From positions 1-6,772 of the forward strand of contig DASWMO010000024.1 of assembly GCA_036399715.1 (NCBI GenBank): a DNA stretch of 6,772 nt, written 5' to 3'. The position numbers and the translations under genes were made by a program. Origin of the DNA: DASVSE01 sp036399715 (lineage in GTDB: Bacteria > Bacteroidota > Rhodothermia > Rhodothermales > Rubricoccaceae). The notes beneath the pieces were generated by a model. That model searched no databases and was not told where the DNA came from. It saw only the letters and a list, made by a program, of their open reading frames with translations. Each line of letters begins with the position of its first letter. Position 1 is the first letter of the stretch. This document shows positions 1-5,775 of the stretch, piece by piece.

Positions 1-186
1 GAAGAGCCACGGCAGCAGCAGGGCGACGCCACTCCCCGCCGCCTGCACGGCCCGCCGGGCGGTGTCGGGGCCGACGACCCGGCGCCGGAGGGCCGCCTGC
101 GCCGCCCCGCGCGCGACGACGAGCAGCGCCCCGACGAGCGCGAGGCTCGCCGGGACGGGCAGCAGGGCAGGCGTCGGGTCGGGCAC
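1..186 (-). CDS. N-terminal part of an unidentified membrane protein (runs off the left edge)
   Basis: The first 62 codons are visible. The frame opens with GTG at 186-184, two bases after the stop codon of the upstream secreted protein gene, so translational coupling is likely. The peptide begins MPDPTPALLPVPASLALVG. A hydrophobic stretch at about residues 7-24 is a probable membrane helix. It is followed by a basic patch (ALRRRVV, about 32-38), and a second hydrophobic stretch (GVALLLPWLF) begins near residue 52 and continues past the edge. Third codon positions are almost all G or C, as in neighbouring genes. There is no ATG nearby and no Shine-Dalgarno sequence, so the start rests on GTG and the tight spacing. 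I do not recognise the family. Being third in the minus-strand cluster suggests co-transcription with the type IX secreted protein, but no function follows from that. Confidence 0.6.
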   Translation of the reverse strand, partial: MPDPTPALLPVPASLALVGALLVVARGAAQAALRRRVVGPDTARRAVQAAGSGVALLLPWLF

Positions 187-188
187 TG

Positions 189-1541
189 CTAGCGGCCCGC
201 GACGGCGATCCGGCGCGTCGTCACGCCCAGGGCCGTGCGCAGGCGGACGACGTAGACGCCGGGGGCCGTCCGGGCCGGCGTCCACGCCGCGGTGTGCTCG
301 CCAGGCGCGACGGTTTCATCGACGAGGACGGCGACGGTCCGCCCGCGTACGTCGACGATGTCGAGCGTGACCGGGCCGGCGGCCGAGGTGCGGTACGCGA
401 CGGTGACCGGGCCGACCGAGGGGTTCGGGTAGACGGCGACGAGTCCATCGGGAGCGTCCGCGACCGGCGTATCGGTGACGACCGTCGGGAAGCGCCCGCG
501 GAGGCGGTAGATCTTGAAGCCTGCCGCGTAGGCGAGGCTGTCGCCGTAGAAGCGGAACCGGTTGACGCTGCCGTCGAGTTGCCCGCCGGGCGTGATGGGC
601 GCGTTCGGCCCGGTCCGCGTGGGCGGCAGGCGCGCCCACGAGGCGCCGCCGTCGGTCGTAACGGACGTCAGGCCACGGCCGCTGATCCAGCCGAGGTCGG
701 GCGTCGCGAAGCCGATGCCCTGAAGCGAGCCGCCGTCGGGGACGCGGATCTCGGCCCACGTCTGCCCGCCGTCGACGGTCTTCAGGACGACGGCGTCGGT
801 CTGGCCGTCGGGGTCGTTCGTAAACCGCTCGACAGAGGCGTAGCCGACCAGTCGCGTCGGGAAGGTCATCTTCCAGCCGATGGCGTTGAGGTTCGAGACC
901 GTGTGGCGGACGGTCCACGTCGCTCCGCCGTCGTCGGTCCCGATGATGCGCGCACGGCTGTCGCTCTGGGGCCCGACGCTGCCGATGGCGAGGCCGTGCT
1001 GGGCGTCGAAAAAGCGAATGTCGATGAGCGCGTCCACGAGCGGAGCCATCGCGCGCGAGGTCCAGGTCTGGCCGCCGTCGGTCGTGCGGACGATGTATGC
1101 CGGCGTGCTGTACTGCCCGACGGCGTAGACGGTCTGCGCGTCGACGGTCCACATGCCGCAGATGCCCATGCCGGACGGCAGCGCGGGCTGGATGCGGCTC
1201 GTGATGTCGGTATAGGTCGCGCCGCCGTTGCGCGTCTCGTAGAGCTGGACCGGGCTGAAAAGGACGCCGATCCAGCCGATCTCGGGAGTCGCGAAGGTCG
1301 TCGCGCGGAGGTAGCGGAAGAGGTTGGCCGTCTGCGCCCACGTGTCGCCACCGTCGTCGGTCCGCCACGCGCCGCCAGTGCCGTTGACGGCCCACCCGCG
1401 GCGGCCGATAAAGAAGACGTCCTCGCTGCGGTACGAGTTGTACGGCGAGGAGGCGAGTTCCTGCCACTGCGGCACAGTCTGCGCCTCGGCCAATGCAGGG
1501 ACGAGCGCGGCGAGCACAGTGAGGGTCAGTCGTCGGATCAT
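189..1541 (-). CDS. Secreted Asp-box beta-propeller (BNR/YCF48-like) protein with a type IX secretion sorting domain
   Basis: 450 residues, probably exported and then sent through the type IX secretion system to the cell surface or medium. Residues 1-20 form a signal peptide (MIRR, a hydrophobic core, AEA, then QT). Residues about 25-350 carry six Asp-box-type motifs: TDDGGDTW (61-68), RNGGATY (104-110), TDGGQTW (154-160), TDDGGATW (202-209), VDGGQTW (256-262) and TDGGASW (296-302). They are spaced 40-54 residues apart and interspersed with GW pairs, as in sialidase-repeat, sortilin or YCF48-type propellers. Residues about 368-450 are a type A sorting domain: YPNPSVGPVTV (371-381), DVRGRTV, then GVYVVRL and a basic end. 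No sialidase catalytic set is apparent, so a binding or structural role is more likely than glycosidase activity. The ligand is unknown. ATG 1541 places the signal peptide correctly. It lies 10 bases after the preceding stop and no Shine-Dalgarno is present. Confidence 0.93.
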   Translation of the reverse strand: MIRRLTLTVLAALVPALAEAQTVPQWQELASSPYNSYRSEDVFFIGRRGWAVNGTGGAWRTDDGGDTWAQTANLFRYLRATTFATPEIGWIGVLFSPVQLYETRNGGATYTDITSRIQPALPSGMGICGMWTVDAQTVYAVGQYSTPAYIVRTTDGGQTWTSRAMAPLVDALIDIRFFDAQHGLAIGSVGPQSDSRARIIGTDDGGATWTVRHTVSNLNAIGWKMTFPTRLVGYASVERFTNDPDGQTDAVVLKTVDGGQTWAEIRVPDGGSLQGIGFATPDLGWISGRGLTSVTTDGGASWARLPPTRTGPNAPITPGGQLDGSVNRFRFYGDSLAYAAGFKIYRLRGRFPTVVTDTPVADAPDGLVAVYPNPSVGPVTVAYRTSAAGPVTLDIVDVRGRTVAVLVDETVAPGEHTAAWTPARTAPGVYVVRLRTALGVTTRRIAVAGR

Positions 1542-1551
1542 GGTCGGAGGG

Positions 1552-1770
1552 TCAGTCGCGGCGGAACTTCATGCGGGCGTGCGGGCGGACGCGACCGGCC
1601 GGGGTACCGTCGATCGTCGCGTCGGCCCAGCCGTCAGGCCCCGTCGGCGGGCCGATATCGACCTGGGCCGTGTCGGGCACCTCGGCCGCGCGGCGCACGG
1701 CGTCGGCCGCGTCGCGGGCGCGGACGGTCTGGTTGGGCGCGCCGGGGCGCTCGGTCTCGAACTGCGGCAT
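1552..1770 (-). CDS. Small hypothetical protein, 72 residues
   Basis: Begins MPQFETERPGAPNQTVRARD and ends HARMKFRRD. It is hydrophilic, without a signal peptide or membrane segment, with an Ala/Arg/Asp-rich, probably helical stretch at residues 17-31 (RARDAADAVRRAAEV). I do not recognise a family. The case for coding is codon usage: only about four of 72 third positions are not G or C. The frame also ends 10 bases before the start of the secreted propeller gene, consistent with an operon. The same frame stays open to an upstream ATG at 1947, but that extension lies in the divergent spacer over the candidate promoters and is rich in Arg, Gly, Ser and Pro, so I prefer ATG 1770. No Shine-Dalgarno is seen. 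It could be an accessory factor for its downstream neighbour, but nothing in the sequence shows this. Confidence 0.65.
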   Translation of the reverse strand: MPQFETERPGAPNQTVRARDAADAVRRAAEVPDTAQVDIGPPTGPDGWADATIDGTPAGRVRPHARMKFRRD

Positions 1771-1815
1771 AAGGTCAGGTCCGGGTTCACCCGCCGGAGA
1801 GGCGGTGGGCCCGGA

Positions 1816-1851
1816 CGAGATACGGCGGCGGCGTGCCCGGCGCAAGGCAAA
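1816..1851 (-). promoter_or_regulatory. Candidate Bacteroidota-type promoter for the minus-strand cluster
   Basis: On the minus strand TTTG (1851-1848) and TTG (1845-1843) precede TATCTCG (1822-1816). The TTG-to-TA gap is 20 bases, which fits the Bacteroidota pattern of TTTG about 19-21 bases before TAnnTTTG, although the -7 element is imperfect (TATCTCGT). Transcription would start near 1810 and give a leader of about 40 bases before ATG 1770. This is a motif match only, in very GC-rich DNA. Confidence 0.3.
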
Positions 1852-1900
1852 CAGGGACTGGTCCACCCAGGATCCGGTCGGCGCGGCCGCGCGGACGCCG

Positions 1901-1908
1901 TAGCTTGG
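1901..1908 (+). promoter_or_regulatory. Candidate -7 element for the hppD-hmgA unit
   Basis: TAGCTTGG differs at one position from the Bacteroidota -7 consensus TAnnTTTG and stands out in the GC-rich spacer, 71 bases before ATG 1980. No convincing TTTG lies 19-21 bases upstream. A perfect 12-bp palindrome (GCGCGGCCGCGC, 1881-1892) sits 8 bases upstream and could be an operator or chance. The predicted leader (about 1915-1979) is C-rich and has no Shine-Dalgarno. Confidence 0.3.
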
Positions 1909-1979
1909 AACGCCCCCGCCCGGCCGCCCGTCCAACCGGATCTGCACGCCCCGGAAGCGCTCCCACAGCCCCCGCCCCC

Positions 1980-3239
1980 ATGTTCCCGACCGACCGACCG
2001 ACCACGGATACGCCTGCCACCGGCGACGGCTCCTCCCTCGACACCGCCCTCGGGGCCGTCTCGACCGAGGCCGCCGCGATGCAGACCGACGCGACCACCG
2101 CCGAGGCCGCCGGGCTCTCTCTCGCCCACGCCCCGGACAACCTCGCCAACGACTTCCTGCCGCTCAACGGGACGGACTACGTCGAGTTCTGGGTCGGCAA
2201 CGCCAAGCAGGCCGCCTATTACTACTCGGCCGCGTTCGGCTTCAACGTCGTCGCCTACCGTGGGCCCGAGACGGGCCACCGCGAATCCGCGAGCTACCTC
2301 CTGATCCAGGACAAGATCCGGCTCCTGTTCACGACCGCGATCCGTTCGGACCACCCCATCGCCCAGCACGTCGCCACGCACGGCGACGGCGTCCGCGACA
2401 TCGCGATCTGGGTCGACGACGCGACAAAGTCGTTCGAGGAGGTCACCAAGCGAGGCGCTGTGGCCATCCGCGAGCCCGAGGTCTTGGAAGACGAGAACGG
2501 ACGCGTCGTTCTGTCGGCGATGGGGACGTACGGCGACACGATCCACACGTTCGTCGAGCGCAAGGACTACAGCGGGCCGTTCATGCCCGGCTTCGTCGCC
2601 GTCTCGAACCCGCACTGGCAGCCCGCCCCGACCGGCCTGAAGTACGTGGACCACTGCGTCGGGAACGTCCACCTCGGCGACATGAACAAGTTCGTCGACT
2701 ACTACTCGGAGACGATGGGTTTCCGCAACCTCCTCCACTTCACCGACGAGGCCATCACGACCGAGTACTCATCGCTGATGTCGAAGGTGATGTCGAACGG
2801 GAACGAGCGGATCAAATTCCCGATCAACGAGCCCGCCGTTGGCAAGAAGCGGAGCCAGATCGACGAGTACCTCGACTTCTACAACGGCGCAGGCGTGCAG
2901 CACATCGCCCTCGCAACCGACGACATTCTCGGGACGGTCAAGCAGCTCCGTGAGCGCGGCGTCGAATTCCTCTCCGCACCGACGTCGTATTACGAGGAGC
3001 TTCAGGAGCGCGTCGGCCAGATCGACGAGCCGGTCGACCAGCTCGCCGAGCTCGGCATTCTCGTCGACCGCGACCCGGACGGCTACCTCCTGCAGATCTT
3101 TACCAAGCCCGTCGAGGACCGCCCGACCGTCTTCTTCGAGATCATCCAGCGCAAGGGCGCGCGGACGTTCGGCGAGGGCAACTTCAAGGCGCTCTTCCAT
3201 GCCATCGAGTTGGAGCAGGAGCGCCGAGGCAACCTGTAG
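1980..3239 (+). CDS. hppD: 4-hydroxyphenylpyruvate dioxygenase
   Basis: Converts 4-hydroxyphenylpyruvate and O2 to homogentisate and CO2, in the cytoplasm, using one Fe(II). From ATG 1980 it has 419 residues. The two vicinal-oxygen-chelate domains begin with DFLPLNGTDYVEFWVGNAKQ (58-77) and GLKYVDHCVGNVHLGDMNKF (219-238). The expected iron ligands are present: His225 (VDHCVGN), His308 (GVQHIAL) and Glu387 (FFEIIQRKG). The 83-residue gap between the two histidines equals that in the human enzyme. The C-terminal gating helix is intact (GARTFGEGNFKALF, then RRGNL at the end). Residues 1-57 are a low-complexity Ser/Thr/Ala extension. A second in-frame ATG at 2079 (residue 34), with GAGG eight bases upstream, would give 386 residues and retain the whole catalytic core, so the true start is uncertain. 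It heads a two-gene unit with hmgA, 33 bases downstream. Confidence 0.95.
   Translation: MFPTDRPTTDTPATGDGSSLDTALGAVSTEAAAMQTDATTAEAAGLSLAHAPDNLANDFLPLNGTDYVEFWVGNAKQAAYYYSAAFGFNVVAYRGPETGHRESASYLLIQDKIRLLFTTAIRSDHPIAQHVATHGDGVRDIAIWVDDATKSFEEVTKRGAVAIREPEVLEDENGRVVLSAMGTYGDTIHTFVERKDYSGPFMPGFVAVSNPHWQPAPTGLKYVDHCVGNVHLGDMNKFVDYYSETMGFRNLLHFTDEAITTEYSSLMSKVMSNGNERIKFPINEPAVGKKRSQIDEYLDFYNGAGVQHIALATDDILGTVKQLRERGVEFLSAPTSYYEELQERVGQIDEPVDQLAELGILVDRDPDGYLLQIFTKPVEDRPTVFFEIIQRKGARTFGEGNFKALFHAIELEQERRGNL
1986..2003 (+). repeat. Tetranucleotide tandem repeat (CCGA, 4.5 copies) at the start of hppD
   Basis: Four full CCGA units plus CC lie in codons 3-8 of the hppD reading frame begun at ATG 1980. 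The unit length is not a multiple of three, so gain or loss of one copy would shift the frame from this start. A start at 2079 would be unaffected. Confidence 0.85.
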
Positions 3240-3245
3240 GCCGGT

Positions 3246-3271
3246 GCGGGCCCGGGGCGCCCCGGGCCCGC
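3246..3271 (+). repeat. Perfect 26-bp GC palindrome between hppD and hmgA (hairpin over the hmgA start)
   Basis: Each 13-base arm reads GCGGGCCCGGGGC and the two arms are exact reverse complements with no spacer. As RNA this folds into an 11-bp all-GC stem with a GCGC loop. It starts 7 bases after the hppD stop and ends one base before the hmgA ATG. No U-tract follows, so it is not a typical intrinsic terminator. The position suggests control of hmgA translation, or mRNA processing or stability between the two genes. Confidence 0.85.
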
Positions 3272-3272
3272 C

Positions 3273-4577
3273 ATGCACAACGAACACCGTACCGCTAGGT
3301 CGTTCTACGTCCGTCTCGGGAACGTCCCGCCGAAGCGCCACACGCAGTTCCCCCGCTCCGACGGGGCGCTCCACACCGAGGAGGTCCTCGGCGAAGAGGG
3401 CTTCTCGGGGATCGGCTCGATCGCGTACCACCTCCACCCGCCGACGCTCGTCGAGCGCGTAGGCGAGCCCGTCTCGTTCGGGCCTGAGTACGCCGACGAA
3501 GCGTTCCTCGCGCACCGCCACTTCGAGGGGCCCCGCGTCGAGCCGCACGGCGACTGGCTCTCGGGCCGGACGTACATCATGGGCAACAACGACGTCGCGA
3601 TGGCACTCTGTGCGCCGACGGAGGCGATGCCCGAGGGGACGTTCTTCAAGAACGCGACGCACGACGAGCTGATCTACGTCCACGACGGCGAAGGTCGGCT
3701 GGAGTCGGTCCTCGGGACCGTCGAATTCCGCCAGGGCGACTACGTCCACGTTCCGCGCACGCTCACTCACCGCTGGGTGTTTACAGGCGACATCCAGCCC
3801 CGCCTGCTCGTCATCGAGTCGCCGACCGAGTTCCGCCCGCCGAAGCGGTACCGCAACGACATGGGCCAGTTGCTCGAGCACAGCCCGTACAGCGAACGCG
3901 ACTTCCGCCCGCCGACGGAGCTGAACACCATCGACCAAGAGGGCGAGTTCACCGTCCTCATCCAGAAGCACGGCAAGCTCTTTCCCTTCGTATACCGCTA
4001 CCACCCGTTCGATGTCGTCGGGTGGGACGGGTACATGTACCCGTCTGCGTTCTCGATCCACGATTTCGAGCCGATCACGGGGCGCATTCACCAGCCGCCG
4101 CCGGTCCACCAGACCTTCGAGTCGAAGGGATTCGTCGTCTGCTCATTCGTCCCGCGCCTGTTCGACTACCACCCGGACTCTATCCCGGCACCGTACAACC
4201 ACTCGAACATCGACTCGGACGAGGTGCTGTACTACGCCGAGGGTGACTTCATGTCGCGCAAGGGCATCGGGCGGGGCTCGTTCACGCTCCACCCGGGCGG
4301 CATTCCGCACGGCCCGCACCCGGGCACGACCGAGGCCAGCATCGGCAAGCGCGAGACGCACGAGTTGGCAGTCATGGTGGACACGTTCGCGCCGCTGAAG
4401 CTCACGCGGCAGGCGCTCGCCATCGAGTCGCCGGACTACGTCCTTTCGTGGCAGCCCGAGAAGCACGGCCACCCGCTCCCCGACGCCGCGCCGATCCCGC
4501 CGGGCGTCACGCTCGGCGGCGACGGCCACACAACGGCCCTCCCCGAAGGCGCCTCGTCCGCCGACGCGGCGCGGTAG
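3273..4577 (+). CDS. hmgA: Homogentisate 1,2-dioxygenase
   Basis: Opens the homogentisate ring with O2 to give 4-maleylacetoacetate, using Fe(II), in the cytoplasm. It is the step after HppD. 434 residues of the cupin-type family. The C-terminal catalytic segment is clear: HQTFESKGFVVCSFVPR (279-295), PYNHSNIDSDEVLYY (307-321) and SFTLHPGGIPHGPHPG (336-351). By comparison with the human enzyme (His335, Glu341, His371), the iron ligands are probably His310, an acidic residue in SDE (Glu317 by motif) and His346. A His in FSIHDFEP (263) is the likely counterpart of the catalytic His292. The N-terminal half holds a degenerate cupin (HDELIYVHDGEGRLE, 130-144). Residues after about 403 are a low-complexity tail. 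ATG 3273 is the only start candidate after the hppD stop. The gap is 33 bases and in the same frame, so co-expression with hppD is expected, probably by translational coupling through the intervening palindrome. Confidence 0.95.
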   Translation: MHNEHRTARSFYVRLGNVPPKRHTQFPRSDGALHTEEVLGEEGFSGIGSIAYHLHPPTLVERVGEPVSFGPEYADEAFLAHRHFEGPRVEPHGDWLSGRTYIMGNNDVAMALCAPTEAMPEGTFFKNATHDELIYVHDGEGRLESVLGTVEFRQGDYVHVPRTLTHRWVFTGDIQPRLLVIESPTEFRPPKRYRNDMGQLLEHSPYSERDFRPPTELNTIDQEGEFTVLIQKHGKLFPFVYRYHPFDVVGWDGYMYPSAFSIHDFEPITGRIHQPPPVHQTFESKGFVVCSFVPRLFDYHPDSIPAPYNHSNIDSDEVLYYAEGDFMSRKGIGRGSFTLHPGGIPHGPHPGTTEASIGKRETHELAVMVDTFAPLKLTRQALAIESPDYVLSWQPEKHGHPLPDAAPIPPGVTLGGDGHTTALPEGASSADAAR

Positions 4578-4582
4578 CCCAC

Positions 4583-4594
4583 CCGGGGCCCCGG
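4583..4594 (+). repeat. 12-bp palindrome just after hmgA
   Basis: CCGGGGCCCCGG is a perfect palindrome 5 bases after the hmgA stop. It resembles the core of the longer palindrome before hmgA (both contain CCCGGGG facing CCCCGG). It could fold into a short hairpin at the 3' end of hmgA. No U-tract follows, and chance is possible at this GC content. Confidence 0.45.
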
Positions 4595-4617
4595 CGGATT
4601 CTGGCGAGACGGCGGGC

Positions 4618-5719
4618 GTCCGGACGGCGCTCGTCGTCGGCGCTGGCATCAGCGGGCTGGCCGCGACGATCGCGCTTCGTCAGGTCGGGATCAAGGCCGT
4701 CGCCGCCGAGCGTTCTCCTGCGTTGCGGGAGGTCGGGGCCGGCATCGCCTTGTGGCCCAACGCGACGCGAGCGCTCGGCCGGCTCGGTGTGCTGGACCGT
4801 GTCGCGGCCATCTCGGGCACGCTCACCCGCGTCCGCATCGCGGCGCCCGGCGGGCGGACGCTCTTCCGCGTGGACCCGAGCCGGCACGCGACGCCGGCGC
4901 TCTGCATCGAGCGGCCGGCGCTCGTCCCCGCTCTGCGATCCGCCCTTCCCGAGAGCACCGTGCACTTCGGGCGGTCCGTCGCCTCGGTCGAGGACACCGG
5001 CACGGGCATTCGAGCTCGGTTTTCCGACGGCGGCGAGGCCGGCGCAGATCTGCTCGTCGGGGCCGACGGCTTGCGGTCGGTTGTCCGCGCGGCGGTTCTC
5101 GGCGAGACGCCGCCCGTGTTCTGCGGTCAGACCGTTGCGCGCGGCATCGGGCCGCTCCTGTCCCCGCTCGCTCCCGGCGACGCCGTCGAGGTGTGGGGGG
5201 ACGGGTTGCGGGTCGGCATTTTCGACGTGGGCGGCGGACGCGCGTACTGGTACCTCGTCGAGACGCGGGCCGAGGCGGCGGCGGGCCCGGTGACGCCCGC
5301 CGAGCACGCGGCGTGGCTGGACGCCCTCGCCGACTGGCACGCGCCGCTCCGCGACACACTCGCCGCGACGCGTCCCGAGTGCATCGCCCGGCACGCCGTC
5401 TTCGACCGGCCGCCGCAGCGGCCGTGGTCGCGCGGCCGGACGGTACTCGTCGCGACGCGGCACACGCGATGACGCCGGACCTCGGCCAGGGCGGCGCGAT
5501 GGCGCTAGAAGACGCCGTTGCGCTCGCCGATGCGCTCACATCGTCCGCGACGGTTGGCGCGGCGCTCGCCGCCTACGAGCGCGTCCGAGCGGCGCGGATC
5601 GCGCTTCAGTCGCGGTGGTCCGGCCGGCTCGGGCAAGCCGGCGGACTGGCTGGGCAGGCGCGGAACTGGGCGTCTCGCGCCGTGCCGTCGCGGCCGGCTT
5701 CGCGTGGCCTTTCGCGTAG
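4618..5719 (+). pseudogene. Broken class A FAD-dependent aromatic monooxygenase (no start codon, two apparent 1-base deletions)
   Basis: The family (salicylate/3-hydroxybenzoate/urate hydroxylase-like, UbiH superfamily) hydroxylates aromatic rings with FAD and NAD(P)H. Three fingerprints are visible: the FAD-binding GAGISG (4639-4656) in a segment reading RTALVVGAGISGLAA, the DG motif ADGLRSVVR (5062-5088), and the GD motif (about 5452-5500). The GD motif is split: the first frame reads RTVLVATRHTR and stops at 5472, whereas the next frame reads DAAHAMTPDLGQGGAMALED. One base is missing near 5452, where GC replaces an expected GGC. The second frame then lacks a stop until 6161, inside the next gene, but a third frame offers RRAVAAGFAWPFA and a TAG at 5717-5719, implying a second lost base at about 5670-5690. 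Restoring both gives about 367 residues, normal for the family. Upstream, the frame has no ATG, GTG or TTG back to its preceding stop at 4396-4398. The substrate is unknown. Position after hmgA suggests a former link to aromatic catabolism. Confidence 0.8.
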
Positions 5720-5742
5720 CGGTGTATCTCCCGCCGAACCGT

Positions 5743-5750
5743 TACGTTCG
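5743..5750 (+). promoter_or_regulatory. Candidate -7 element for the DUF4349 lipoprotein gene
   Basis: TACGTTCG matches TAnnTTTG at all but one fixed position and lies 26 bases before ATG 5776. It would give a short leader of about 20 bases. No good TTTG is found at the expected distance upstream (GTGTA at 5722-5726 is the nearest weak candidate). It supports this gene being transcribed separately from the damaged monooxygenase. Confidence 0.35.
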
Positions 5751-5775
5751 GGATGCTCACCCACCCCCTCCGGCG

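Noticed and set aside
189..1541. Sialidase annotation for the Asp-box protein
   Set aside because: Asp boxes are structural. I could not see the arginine triad or FRIP motif of true sialidases, and the rest resembles YCF48-type propellers.
294..1772. Long plus-strand open frame (492 codons) opposite the secreted propeller gene
   Set aside because: It is antisense to a gene with a signal peptide, repeated Asp boxes and a sorting domain. Its translation is Arg/Asp/Ala-rich with no motif. Long antisense frames are expected at this GC content.
1833..1979. Extension of hppD upstream to GTG 1833
   Set aside because: The added segment is Arg/Pro-rich, lacks the third-position GC bias and would overlap the candidate promoter region.
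2769..4109. Long minus-strand open frame (446 codons) opposite hppD and hmgA
   Set aside because: It runs across two recognised dioxygenase genes and their spacer. Its composition is that of an antisense shadow.
4507..5463. Minus-strand open frame (318 codons) opposite the monooxygenase
   Set aside because: The plus strand carries three flavin-monooxygenase fingerprints here; the minus translation has no recognisable domain.
4723..5472. Monooxygenase as an intact 249-residue gene from TTG 4723
   Set aside because: It would begin after the FAD-binding GAGISG motif, which is encoded in the same frame upstream, and would end inside the GD motif. The truncation is better explained by lesions.
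5518..5775. Upstream extension of the DUF4349 frame
   Set aside because: It would bury the lipoprotein signal and overlap the monooxygenase C-terminus. The translation is Arg/Pro-rich and unlike a protein.
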